64,000 bases of DNA from contig NC_091673.1 of NCBI RefSeq assembly GCF_042453785.1, positions 4,099,501 through 4,163,500 on the forward strand. The letters are read 5' to 3'. The position numbers and the translations under genes are program-made. This DNA comes from Malus domestica. Lineage: Eukaryota > Streptophyta > Magnoliopsida > Rosales > Rosaceae. This document shows, piece by piece, positions 1 through 11,502 of this stretch (within the stretch, counting starts at the first letter, position 1; each line of letters begins with the position of its first letter). Below the pieces are notes generated by a model that was not told the origin of the DNA, made no database searches, and worked only from the letters and a program-made list of their open reading frames with translations.

Positions 1-282
1 GTGACTGTTTGAGGAATACTAGGATTAGTAATTCTTCCTTTTTTGTCCGTACATTATCATGTTATTTGGAAATATACAAGCAAGTAAAGTACATATATGA
101 GCAATCAGCTACTTGTTTGGGCGCAGGCATACACCGTCATTTCGTGCTTTATGGTTTAATGGAATTTCTTCGTAGAAGGTTTGTCCCACTTCACGTTTCT
201 GTTTATTGGTTCATATTACTGATTCTAAAAAGCTTCCATTTTCTGATGCATAGCCTTACTCATTGTTGTGTTGTTTTCACAG

Positions 283-907
283 CTTTGATCGACACTTCTC
301 TGCTGACGAGGTTCTGCAATTGCTAGAGAGGTTCTACAACTTGGAAATGCTGGTATCTAATTTTATCATTCAGTTTTTCCATATTTCTGCGCTCTTTATC
401 TTATGATGGAACTGTTAAACTTAAATACCCATGTTCATCGGTAATCAACACTGAACGTTCACAGTGCCACTTGCAGAATATGGATGTAAAATAACTAGAA
501 GCTTCATATTTAGGTAAAACAACTCTAGAAATACAAAATATACGCTCATCTCTGCACTGCATTATAGGTGAATAGGTACTAAATAGCTGCGTTATTCGAG
601 TTCGAGGCATACATTCGGTGAAAGGGTAGGCTTGAGGAAACATTTGGAATGGGGTCTCGTATGCGGAAGTTTGATGTGAGACTTTAGATAAACAACTACT
701 GAAATTACTTCTAATGAAACATTCAAATGGTCCCAAGGGACTAATTATGTGCATATCTCTTGTTCCTCTTTAGACTTACTGAAATCTACATATTTTACCA
801 TTTTTTCCCTTGAATTTCAGAAACCAGACGACGAGGAGATGGATTTCCTGAATCGCGAGGAAGAGTTTTGCCTGCCTCAAAATTTCTTCGTCAAGGAAGA
901 ACCATAA
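283..907 (+). CDS. EAF7/MRGBP-like chromatin subunit, last two exons (5' part outside window)
   Basis: Two exons are visible, 283-352 and 821-907, joined in frame across a GT-AG intron and ending in TAA at 905-907. The joined peptide starts FDRHFSADEVLQLLERFYNL, continues with NLEMLKPDDEEMDF and ends QNFFVKEEP. It resembles the end of the CT20/Eaf7 domain of human MRGBP, where a conserved region reads 'STMYDMQAL...ERNFVLPEEI'. Eaf7/MRGBP proteins are small non-catalytic subunits of the NuA4/TIP60 histone acetyltransferase complex in the nucleus. In Arabidopsis the likely counterpart is At1g26470, which sits next to GRF12 there as it does here. The upstream exons and start codon lie before base 1. 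Identification rests on a short stretch of sequence and on synteny, so it is moderately secure. Confidence 0.6.
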
Positions 908-1904
908 CTGATTATTTTTGTATAGAATTATATCTTGTTCGTACGTATTTTGTTTGCTCTAATGTTATGCGATGCCGGTCATCCAGTCTTTTTCCGTGAC
1001 CATACAATGTCAGGGTGGTTTTTGCTAATATGTATGAACTTGCTTGAAAATCTTAATTAGCATTTGGGGGTTATAGTTATACCTCAGCAGTGGATGTCGA
1101 TGTTGCTTCACAGTTTTGAAAGGGTATATAAACGGAATTGTTATTGGCACTTCAAAAATCTGATTTTGCACTCCAATTTTTTTGTAATTAGAAAGAAAAA
1201 TATACTTCTGAGAAGTGTAGATTGAGATTTTTGAAGTGCTAATAACATCCTCTTGACGGCAATTCTGCCTTGGAATTCTTTGCAGTCGGCGTGTTCGTCC
1301 CTTCGGTCCATAGGCGAAATCTTGCATGCGACCAGTTATTTGTCTTCTTCTCTCTATCTCGCTTGACGTATTTCCTTTGTGCATTATTTTATCTTTGTAG
1401 CTTTGACGAGAATACATTTACGCGCTTTTGTTATTGGTAGTGAGCATCGCCACCACAATAATTCAAGTTTGAACGAACTTAAAAAATTCAAGTAACGGGT
1501 AAATTAAATCGGATTTATTCAGTCTCAAATAATTAAGTGACAATGCTCACCATCGTTAACAAAATATGTATTGTATAGGAAAAGTCAAGTTTATCTCAAA
1601 CTTGCAAGACAAGCAAGGGGACTATAAAAGTAAAAGAGAAGATAAAAGGTCTATTGCTTAACATAAGAAGCTTATATTAAAGAACATGTAGCAAAACCAT
1701 CAATCCAGAAACAAAAATAAGAACAGAAAATTGATCAAATCCTAATCTTCTTTGGAACCTAGAAGGATCAATATCGTAAAAAAATTATGTCTACGTCCTT
1801 GAGTCAAATCCCCTCGCGAAAACTGAGTGAGAGAAATGCTAAAGGGTCGCGTTTTGCAGAAGTCTTTCTACTTGCAGTTTTCCGGGCTATTTCAGGTAAC
1901 CCGA
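908..1904. other. Intergenic spacer between convergent genes
   Basis: This spacer lies between the 3' ends of the EAF7-like gene (+) and the 14-3-3 gene (-). It holds the 3' UTRs and one short inverted-repeat element (1139-1247). An open frame on the minus strand near 1025-1417 runs through that element and matches nothing I recognise. I see no RNA gene. Confidence 0.6.
1139..1247. mobile_element. Short MITE with terminal inverted repeats
   Basis: The left end reads TTATTGGCACTTCAAAAATC and the right end is its inverted copy with one change (TTATTAGCACTTCAAAAATC on the other strand). The arms are about 35 bp and the whole is about 110 bp. No coding capacity is seen. The superfamily cannot be fixed because no clear target-site duplication is visible. 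Confidence 0.55.
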
Positions 1905-3838
1905 TCAATGCTGCAAGATTTACTGTGTTTTATCCAGAGTAACAGTTAGTTAGTAGCAATTGATTATTACCGATTAAGCCCCAAAGAAAAAGATAATAAG
2001 CACTTACCTTATCAGTTGCAGATTCGGCGGCATGTTTGGATTCTTCACCTTTGAAGTTGTCATCACCTGCACAAAAGCACTTTCCCATTAAGTCTTTTTC
2101 ATCTGAATTATGATTCAGAACAGAAACTTCTACCATGCCGGTGCCTGCGCAGAGATACGGGCACCTTTGTATGTGTACCTACGCATGCGTTCGGTCACAT
2201 ACTACCCTATAAGTTCATACAGTTTTGATACCTGTATCCATTCACCAACAGCATGCCCGTTGTTGTTTCACATTCATACAAAGAGGAGCTGAAGATAAAC
2301 AGAAGTCTTTCGAAGTCTTTCTAAGTGTACAGTAAGTTGAAAAGGAAAGTTCCTTTATATTGTTTGGAATTAGGAAGGATTATATTGTAAATGTGTGTTA
2401 CTTGGCAAATATGATCAGGGTTTTACTGAAAACGTAAATGCATGTTTATCAGGCATCGAGGTATGCTGTACCTCCGTCTTCAGGCAAATCAGAGGTCCAG
2501 AGAGTGAGGTTGTCTCTCAACAATTGCATGATAAGGGTGCTGTCCTTGTATGACTCCTCACTCAAGGTGTCCAACTCTGCAATTGCCTCATCAAATGCTT
2601 GTTTAGCCAAATGGCAAGCCCTACAAGTATCCGATAACAACAAACATCTCAGGAGTTACTTCAACGAAAATGATCAGATAACAGATGTACATTGATACCT
2701 CTCAGGAGAATTCATAATCTCATAGTAGAAGACAGAGAAGTTGAGGGCTAGACCAAGATGGATTGGGTGGGTTGATGGGAGATCTGTGTTTGCAGTGGCT
2801 GATGCAGCCTGAGAAAAGACGTGGGAATTGGAGAGCACATCAAATGATAGGCGGTGTAAAGAATGAAACATACATAATCACTGATTAACATCCATTTGTG
2901 TTAAAAGTGGTTAAATTAAACATGCCTCGTATCCCTTGAGTGACTGATCAGCTGCCTCTTTTTTGTCCTGATCGGTCTTGAACTCAGAAAGGTACCGGTA
3001 ATAGTCACCTTTCCTGTAACATGCACGTAACTATTGGTCACAAAAACATTATTAATTTCAAATACAGTATGATGAATGGGACTCACATCTTGTAGTAGAA
3101 AACAGTGGCCTCTCCAGAGTTGGAAGAGGGAATCAGGTGCTTGTCTATGATTGACAGAATGTCATTGCAAATCTTGGAGAGTTCCTCCTCCACCTTCACC
3201 CGGTAACCCTTGATCAGTTTCACATTGTGCTCATTCCCCTTAGACTCTTCCTTTTGCTCAATGGAAGACATGATGCGCCAAGAGGCCCGTCGAGCACCTA
3301 TGACATTTTTGTATCCCACAGAAAGAAGATTCCTCTCCTCTACAGTCAGCTCAAGGTCAAGTTTCGCAACTTTCTTCATACACTCAACCATTTCTGCATC
3401 ATCAAGTAAACATAACAATTCAGAGAGAAAACTATCTTGACATACAGATAGTGACTCATTTCCACTAGTTTCAACATTACGCATAAAAGTGTATACATTT
3501 GATTCTCCCTATATTCCAAAAAAAAAGGACGAACAAATCCTAAACCGAAACAACAACCAATTAACCATCACTGTTTAGATATCCTTCACCCATTTAAAAC
3601 CAAATCAAACTAGCCCACACAGCAAAACACACATTCAATTTCGACCAAAAACACGTGTCCGATTCATTTCCATTTTTCAATATTAATCCAAACAATATGT
3701 TCCATAATATTTAACAAAGTGATCAAAAATTGATCAAATCTAACAAATAGTACAAAATCATTCAGAATTTTATACAACAAATTCTCTAAATTCGATACAA
3801 ATGCTGAAACATACACAATCTGATCAATGCCAGCTTTG

Positions 3839-3881
<43 letters not shown>

Positions 3882-4206
3882 TATATGCAAGTATTTATCT
3901 AAATAGCATAATCCATGAGATTTAATTCTCTCAAAGTTCAAACCAACACAATGATCAAATAACGGTCGAATAATAACAACTTTGAAATCCTCCAATGCAA
4001 CAAAAAATGGAACAAAAACAAAGGCATTGCATCCGTAATTCCATACAAAATTCCGTAAGATCCAATACAATGCTGAAACACTCACAATCCTACATATACA
4101 TATAATTAGAGTGAGGTGTGAGTGAGAGACCTTCGTAACGCTCGGCCTGCTCGGCGAGCTTGGCCATGTAAACCTGGGACTCTCTCTCCTTCTCGGGCGA
4201 CGACAT
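1905..4206 (-). CDS. GRF12: 14-3-3 protein, GRF12 (iota)-like
   Basis: 14-3-3 proteins are dimeric adaptors that bind phosphoserine/phosphothreonine motifs on client proteins. Exons on the minus strand: 4131-4206, 3087-3393, 2926-3013, 2699-2808, 2472-2620 and 2008-2066. A very short last exon then gives a stop at 1920-1922 (TAA) or 1905-1907 (TGA). The first six exons total 789 nt, or 263 residues, the normal family size. The start [20 protein letters not shown], the signature block [20 protein letters not shown], the DYYRY ligand-binding pair and the [12 protein letters not shown] block are all present. The acidic tail [17 protein letters not shown] resembles GRF12. Introns are GT-AG except intron 3, which starts with GC at 2925-2924 (GC-AG). 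One oddity is that the usual PTHPIRLGLALN reads [12 protein letters not shown], Arg to His by a CGT-to-CAT change. The GRF12 name is supported by synteny (At1g26480 in Arabidopsis, from memory). Confidence 0.92.
3841..3879. repeat. AC/AT dinucleotide microsatellite
   Basis: A run of AC repeats passes directly into about fifteen AT repeats, inside intron 1 of the 14-3-3 gene. It is likely to vary in length between individuals. Confidence 0.95.
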
Positions 4207-4282
4207 CGTTTCGTTTCAGAGAGAGAATGATCGTTCGAAGATGATGATCAAAGCGAAGACGATGGTGAATGCAACTGACTGA

Positions 4283-4310
4283 AATAATAATAATTATAAT
4301 AATAATAATA
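4283..4310. repeat. AAT trinucleotide microsatellite
   Basis: AAT/ATA units repeat with one interruption, immediately upstream of the 14-3-3 start, in its promoter or 5' UTR region. Confidence 0.85.
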
Positions 4311-5101
4311 GGATTAGGGGGTTGTTTGCTGTTAAACATCGAGCAACTTTCGGGGTGCCCCTGACCAGATCTGGACCGTCCGTTCGGAACGTTTGAAAGA
4401 GAGGAGGACACTCGCAGTAGGAACGCAATGAAATGAACGCCCTTGAATACTTGCCCTTCTCTCGGAGGGGCTTTTTCGGGATTTTCCACATCTACCAATG
4501 CCAGCATAAGCAATGGAGTTGTGACGTGAGGGATCTTGTTTTCGGCTAAAGCCACGTAATGGCTCAACCGTAATTAGTTATTAAACTCGTTATTTATAAA
4601 ATTTGAAATTAAGAGATATTTTACTTATAAGATTATCTTCAATTTTTGGGCTAAAAGTCAAAATTTTTAGCTCGGAAAATTTATCTTTTAGCTCAGAAAC
4701 AACTTTTCTGCTACAACCCTTCTAGCCTAAAATTTAACTCGGGATTATTAAAGAATGAACTTAGGCTAATTTTTTTCTTAAATTAACTTTAAAAAAATAA
4801 ATTATGTAGATTATCGTAAATTAATTTTATGAACATTTTAATTTAAAAATATTTAAATTCCGATAACTATTGAAAAATCACTAAATCTTTCCACAAAGCC
4901 CTATGCAAAAAATACATTAAAACAATTAGTTGCAAAATAATATTATGTACATAACAAATAAAATATTAAGAAAAAAACTCACAACTTATATGGCGCTCCT
5001 TCCACTAGCCATGCCAACCATGGCTTTCTCCAAGCTTCATTTCCATAAAGTGCATGATTTGTCGATAGTCTTCCACAGATCGTAAACACCACCACCAAGA
5101 A

Positions 5102-5173
5102 CTATAGCAGACCGTAATACTAATACCACCAAGAGTCTAAGTGAGTTATAGCAGACCGTAATACTAATAACAA
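5102..5173. repeat. Short direct repeat
   Basis: The words TATAGCAGACCGTAATACTA occur at about 5102 and again at about 5147, separated by ~20 bp. This is a simple local duplication with no sign of coding. Confidence 0.8.
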
Positions 5174-6090
5174 TGTTGGTATTTGATTTTTTATTGCACG
5201 GAATATTTACACCATGGGGGGTGTGGTCCACAAGTACTAGCCCTTGGTGGCGCCATCTTCGGTTGGCTTATAAAGTCCGAAAGTATATGTTAAGAGTATT
5301 TGTGTTGTACACGTACTAGGCTTGAAAATTCAACGTCTGATTTGTGGTGTGCTACTGCTTGCCAAGCTTGCAAATTCGTCATGTGATTTGTGTTGTCCAT
5401 GTACAAGGGTTGCAAATTTACCATATGCAAGGGAGCAAGTTGAGGTATCAATCTCAAATCAAAGAAAGAAGGGAATTTTTTAACATTAACAAATTGCTTC
5501 CAGTATTTCCCAACTCAGCACCTTTTATGATCACACGAAAATGTGTCCAAACTTTTTGATTTTTGGACACAGTAAGGATTTGTTCTTACAAATATTAAAA
5601 TGAATAAACAAATAAGAAGAAAAAATTGCACGAAGAAAAAAAAAACGGATGAATGAATTGCTACAAACGCCTTAACACAAAAACATACGAGTTGCAGCTA
5701 CTTCTGTGCGAAATATTCTACTCTACAGCTTCCACATGCTCACTCCAGTAAAGACTCATGAGCGCCTTCGACGTTCTTCGGATTCTGATCACAAATCACA
5801 TTTTCTTGCCAGATCATAATCTGCTAATGAACACAAAAATGACAGTTAATTCGTGATTTACCCAAACCCCACATCGCTCCTCGCGCAAGTTGAGGCTCGG
5901 TGAAAAATACCCTGCAACCGTTCTAAACCGCCTACGTCCAACGGCTGATAACTTAGTGCCACTAAAATCAAGAGACAGGCCTGCCTTGCGCAAGCCAAAT
6001 TTGAATTTTCGAAAGACGAGAGAAGTTTCCAGAGCAAGGGAGGAAAAACAATTGTACATGTCCGCAATGATGGCTTCCGAGGTAAAATGA

Positions 6091-9000
6091 TCATTTTTTT
6101 ACGAAAGGCTTTTGGCAAACGAGTAGTCGTTGGTCACTTCCATTCTGAAGGTCAATCACCCTTGCTTCCCAACGTATTTGTGTGGCAAACACGCGCGCCA
6201 TCTCTATAGCTCCCACTTTATCACAGAGAACAACCCATCCCTGCCAAACGGCCACAAATTCATGTCCCAAAGTGATCAATATCACGTATAACACGGAAAT
6301 ATTAAAGGTTAACAATATAAGCAAAAGAGGAAAATAAAAATACCTCAGGTCGCAGAATCCGGTCCATCTCCAAGAATAAGTCCATCATGCTGCACCTCTC
6401 TGAAGAGAGATGTGAGAGCAGCCCATTTGCATGCAACAAATCATATGTTCGAGGATATGTAGGGAATGGTTCACACCTGTACCGATAGATAGATCATGAC
6501 AACTCTACTCAAGAAATTTATATTGCAGGCACAATTTTATAGAAAGGGGAAGAGCATAGGATATAAAGAGCACAAATGAGTCCTAGTTTTTTTACGTTCA
6601 AAGTTTGTCAGCCTTAATTAGAGTTAAGCATTCTCAAATTTCTTTTTCCTCGTATAAACAGTGCATTTGCGCCACGCAGAAAAATCTTCTAGTATCAAGT
6701 TAGTCAGAGTTTCTGAAGAGACTGAAACCGACTTACCAGTCATGCAAAACACCAGCAAAACCTTGATCTAGAATGAGAGGAAGTGTGTCGGGAGCATTGA
6801 CAGGCACGACATTCATCACCCACACTGATTTTCTTTCCTCCAGAAAAGCAGCATTTAAACCCCCATAGTGAGCACTCATGTCCATCACATTGCGTAGCAT
6901 GTTGAATGGAGGTAATGGGTCTTCATCGCCTGGTCTCTTCGGATGGTCGGAAAATATCAAGGGTGTAAGCAAAGACCAATAGTTCTTCAGAGCTGATCTC
7001 CAGACCTGTAAGTCTTCAAAGAAATCTTCAGGTTGAACTCCTGCAAGGGTAAAAGGGTATTAATACGCTGGCAGAGCACATGAAGCGCAGAACTGCATGA
7101 TAATGGAACAATACTTTCCATGAACTTCAAACTCAGCTGAGCTCAATCGATGAGGAGTAGAGGACCTATTTCGGATTGGAGCCCAGCGTTTGCTGGTGGT
7201 CCCACTTATACATGATACGAGAGGCTTATAATATGATCGAACGTCGTGCCCTTCATTACAAACTGGTAGAGCACCCTGCTTGCTACAATAAAGCACAGAA
7301 AGAAAAACATTACTAATGCTCTTTTCAGTGGAAGACAAATGAGCGGAGCTCTTGGAATACACTAGCTCAATAGTGCAATTCAATGCCAAAGCTTTAAACA
7401 GTACTGAATTTTCAAATGTCAAACTAACAATTATCCACAAGAGATCCTCACCGAGATGTATAGCAATCAGAATCCACAGTTTTCTGCCAGATATAAGTTT
7501 CATATTGCTGAGCTTTTAGAGTCCAACAGACTTTCAGGGTCAATTCCTCCATTGTTGTGACCATGCTATTCTTCATGCTCAATGAACTTCCATATGGTTG
7601 GCTTGTCGATGAGGTTAAAACAAAGTAGCCTCCGGGCTTGAGTACCCGGTCAACTTCCAAAAGCAACATCCAATCTGATTCAAGAATTAATTAAGGATCC
7701 ATGAGAGGAATGGTATTCGGAAAAAGCAAAGGGCAACTCCAAAGGAGAAATATGAGCAATGAAAATTCCAGTTACCTTTTTTGTCCCAAACAATACCGCA
7801 TTGAGCACAATGAACCATTTCAAACGACAATGCTGGATATGGAAGCTGTCTTGTAATGAAGTTGCCAATCATTGCTGGAAGACCTCTCTCAAGGGTCAAC
7901 TGAACTTGACTGCCAGTTGCCTCATATGCCGCAATACAAATAGCCATTACATTCAGCGATACTAAATGAGCTCCAAAACTACCAAAACCGCAACCAATAT
8001 CCAGTACAGTTTGCACCTGTAGTTTAACGTAGATATAATTAAAATAAATCTTGCACAAGTCGGACTTTACATGTGTAACAAACAAGAAGCAAAAGTAGCA
8101 TGGTTTGTTTGCTTCAGGCACAATCTTAAATTTTGGGCTATGAGACAACAGCAGAGATAAGTGTTAACAAATTCTAGCCTCTTTGAAATCTAAGAGTCAC
8201 ACTGCCCAAGAGAAGTAAAAATTGATAATTACAACTGTAATTCACAAAGAAGACTTACACCAGCTTGAAGAAAGTCAGAGTCACTTTTCAAACCTAGCAT
8301 CTTCGCAATTTGAAGAGAATAATCCTTGACACCACCAAAAATCAGACCATCCTCAGAGTGAAAGGCAATTTGATTTTCTTCTAGCAGCATCAACCTAAAT
8401 ATTTTGTCAAGAAGTTAAAAAATAATTATGTACAGAAATAAATATTCACTCGCAACAAAAAATACGTAAACAGCATAAAAACTAATTCAATTTGTAAAGA
8501 GTTGAGAAATGTAAATGTTTTAATTCACTGTTGAGACATCACTATTTAAAAGCGGCCAAATATATAGCTTTAACCGCGGAGCACCTTTTGGTCATGCTTC
8601 CAGATGAAAGAAATTGGTCTTTGGTTATCTTCACGTTTGCACTCCATATCACATCCCTACCAGCTGGCCACCTCAAGGGGATCTTATAATCCTTAGGAGG
8701 GCGAACCAGACACCGTTCTATATTTCTTGATACTTCACAATGCCGATCAAACTCCTCCCCATCATTAAACCCAGCTAAAACGTTTGCTGAAACATTGTAA
8801 CAAGGCACATGATTTTCTCTTTCTTTGCCACAAAGGCCAAGCTCTCTTTGTCGACTAGCCCCCAGTGAGAGAGACCGCAGCTCCAGATAATCAACCGCCG
8901 CTTGCTCCTTTAGCCTCCTATAGTTTGTATATATGTTGGGTACTGAAGTGGGAGTTAAAGAGTCAAATGTATTTGAAGAAGAGGATCCCAGCACTGCAAT

Positions 9001-9096
9001 TAGTGCGAGTACAATAACACCACACAAGAGTAACCAATTGAGTGGCGGTCTAGGGCCAAAAATGACGGAGAGTTTACTGAACCAGGAGCTTCTCAT
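6091..9096 (-). CDS. QUASIMODO2-like putative pectin methyltransferase (PMT4/PMT5 type)
   Basis: This is a Golgi type II membrane protein of the plant DUF248 methyltransferase family. QUA2/QUL proteins are needed for homogalacturonan (pectin) synthesis and cell adhesion. Exons on the minus strand: 8585-9096, 8259-8394, 7776-8016, 7452-7674, 7115-7282, 6737-6997, 6344-6476 and 6091-6240. They total 1824 nt, or 607 residues, usual for the family. The start [20 protein letters not shown] is followed by a hydrophobic anchor (about residues 20-42). The SAM-binding motif [16 protein letters not shown] lies near residues 219-233. CAQCG, the [14 protein letters not shown] block, the second half-domain NVMDM and the C-terminal QKPFVKK follow. 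An upstream in-frame Met at 9117 is possible, but MRSSW matches the family start. The acceptor of the 6737-6997 exon is uncertain: an alternative at 7040 would change the frame relation, while the chosen one gives EVHGKSALKNYW, which I recall from Arabidopsis PMT5. Confidence 0.9.
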
Positions 9097-10028
9097 GTCC
9101 AAATCGTGAAACCCCAACTTTAGAATTCCAAAATAACCCCCACTAAATTACGAAGCTCTTCAGCTTAAATCTCGAAGAACAGCGAAAACCATAACCTACC
9201 ATAACATACAAGCTTGTATATATATTGCCTTGAATCCGGACAATTCCTACAAGCATTGAAACAATAAATTCCACTTCTTCCACAACAACATATGCAATCC
9301 TTCGCCTTCTGATCGTGCCATCAGACTCATAAATCAGTCTGTAAATCCATCGGTGATCCTTACTTAGAAACAAAGTCAAGATCACAAGTTCACAACCCAA
9401 CCCAACACAATTCAGTACTCAATTATGAACCAGAAAATTCTAAACCTTCCCACGGCGAATTTAACGCCAAATTCGTAAAGAAACGGACAATGACAAGTGT
9501 TGAGCTAAAGATCAACCTGCAACAAAATCCAAAGATCCACAACATCAAATTCCTAACAATAAATGTCCCTAAAACATAAATTCCCATTTGGGTGCTGAGA
9601 AAATTACAAGTAAATCCCACAACAGAATCTACTGAAAAGATTCCAAATTCAATTCTCAATTTTCCACCCTTTTCCCAGCAACCAAACAGAGCATTAGCTC
9701 AAAAATAAATGCCATGACTTTCCATTTTTACAGATCACTTACCAATCCCAGATCCCGAAATGGAAAATCCAAAAACTTTCAACTCAGATCCAATCAAAAG
9801 CAAAATCAAATCAATCATCCAACATAGAACAAAAAGGAATGAAATCCAAAAAAATATATCGAATTTAATAACGAAAACAGAAACCCATTTCCCAAAACTG
9901 ATAATTATTAGGGTTTTGGGGAAATGCTTACCGGTTTTGGGTTCGTTGAAGGGTGGAGATTCAAAGCCTCAAAACAGAGAAAGAGTCTATCTTTTAATGT
10001 GAGTCCAAATTTATAGGAATTCTAGTTG
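9097..10028 (-). promoter_or_regulatory. 5' UTR, 5'-UTR intron and promoter of the QUL gene
   Basis: Read on the minus strand, a short leader exon ending at 9932 is followed by a perfect donor GTAAGC at 9931. The sequence down to about 9120 is T-rich like an intron. This fits a 5'-UTR intron of about 0.8 kb, common in this family. Open frames inside it (for example 9143-9659) show no protein-like composition and are treated as noise. Confidence 0.55.
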
Positions 10029-10056
10029 TTTTTTTTTTTTTTTTTTTTTTTTTTTT
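10029..10056. repeat. Homopolymer T run (~28 bp)
   Basis: An uninterrupted poly-T tract just upstream of the QUL leader. It could be an assembly-sensitive simple repeat or the A-tail of an old retroposon on the minus strand. Confidence 0.9.
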
Positions 10057-10746
10057 GTGAGTTCGTGTTGGAGTTTAATTTATAACTCGATCCTTAATCA
10101 GATCCAGAGGGTCGCTGATTTAGACAGAAAACAATCATTAAATTAATTAATTTTATAACGAAATTGAATTAATGGGAAATCATTGTTATTTATTGTGTCT
10201 TTCACTTTTTAAAAAAAAAATTACTTTTGGTTGTTGGTTGTTTTATAACTTTTATTCCTACGCCATGACGTAAGCAAACACTAGAACTAAGCGTCGAGAT
10301 ATAAAAAGAATATAATTGACGGCTGCGATTCAACCGTCACGGTAACTGGATTAATTAGTTTTAATCACTATTTTTCATTGCTAATCATACTCCATTTGGC
10401 TAATTACTATCTCCCAGAAGAAGATAATCCTCCACAATAATTCCAATTTGTATTTACTATTTATTTCAAGCACGTCGTTGTCAAAATGTTTCCTGACTTC
10501 CTTTTTTTCCCGGACGGAAAAGAAAATTACACGTCACATCTATTCGGTGCAGTGCAAAAATGGAAAACGGTTGCGTTTGGAAACCAACCAACCCCATATG
10601 GACAAACCAAAAGAATCCCATCCCTCAACCATTTGGGATTGATTGTGGTCGTTTTAAGCGTTTCTGTTATGTTTGACAGAAAAATTTATAGTGCTAATGA
10701 ATTTAAGAAGTCTTTTTTTCTAAAATATCACCTAATAAATCATAGT

Positions 10747-10935
10747 AAGTGGCCCAATGATAAGGACGCAGACTGCGACTCTTCAATAAATAAAAAATTA
10801 TGAGAGGTCAGGTTCGATGCTCCTAGTTGGTGAGTGTAATTGACTCTAGCCACGGGTAGGATGAAATTTCTCATAGTTTTTCCAGACCCTGAATGAGTGG
10901 ATAATCGTAACTTGTTAACTGTTGTCCTCCTTTTT
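10747..10935 (+). mobile_element. tRNA-derived SINE-like element
   Basis: An A-box-like stretch AGTGGCCCAATGATAAGGAC is followed about 60 bp later by a B box, GGTTCGATGCTCC, which has the spacing of a pol III promoter of tRNA origin. A non-tRNA body follows and then a T-rich tail. There is no acceptor-stem pairing, so it is not a tRNA gene. Boundaries are approximate because no clean target-site duplication was seen. Confidence 0.55.
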
Positions 10936-11502
10936 AAGAATACTGTTTCTAGAAAAAGTAAAAATACTTTAGGGCACCGTTTGGAGATTTATTTGGGCCA
11001 TATTAGAGATTGTATCTAGAAAAGGTAAAAATACTTTGAGTACTAAAAACGTATTTTATTACGGTTGGTAGAAAAATCTAACAATGTTCAATCGCTTATG
11101 GGTCAATGAAACATTTTTTTTTCAAAGAATCACTAGGAAAAGCACATGAAGTTTGTATAAAAATTTCAACATGTTTTTAATAAAAAATATTTTTGCATAA
11201 CCGGGTTTATAATTCTTTTCTAAAAAGGGACCGGTTGGTGTCCACCTTTACAGAGTTCGAAAAAGTTCTCAAAGGAATTTTAGCCTCTCTTTGTCCAACA
11301 TCATGTGATTCACTAATGTCAGAAATCGAACTCAAAACGTGTCGCATAGAATGTGCCTAAAATTGAAATTCATCTCAACCACTAGGTTAGCCAATGAGCT
11401 TAACCGGGTTTTTTTCAAAACTAAAATAAAATAAGGAATTGGGTAGGTGTTAGCTGGTAACCAACTTTAATGGTTACCATCGTATTACTTAATAAAATAA
11501 GA

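Larger units (their letters stand above)
4207..6090. other. Spacer upstream of 14-3-3 and downstream of QUL
   Basis: The first part is the 14-3-3 promoter and 5' UTR, with an AAT microsatellite at 4283-4310. 4600-4760 is AT-rich with repeated GGGCTAAAA/TTTTAGCTC words, probably an old MITE whose ends I could not define. 4780-5000 is plain AT-rich sequence. 5099-5175 holds a direct repeat (listed separately). The region near 5800-6090 contains the 3' UTR of the minus-strand methyltransferase. I see no gene. Confidence 0.6.

Noticed and set aside
1025-1417. 130-codon minus-strand frame
   Set aside because: Half of it crosses a short inverted-repeat MITE and the remainder has no recognisable motif.
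9143-9659. Two minus-strand frames upstream of QUL
   Set aside because: They fall in the probable 5'-UTR intron, with a perfect GTAAGC donor at 9931, and have no conserved features.
10747-10935. Possible tRNA gene
   Set aside because: A and B boxes are present but the flanking sequence cannot form acceptor or anticodon stems; a SINE explains it better.
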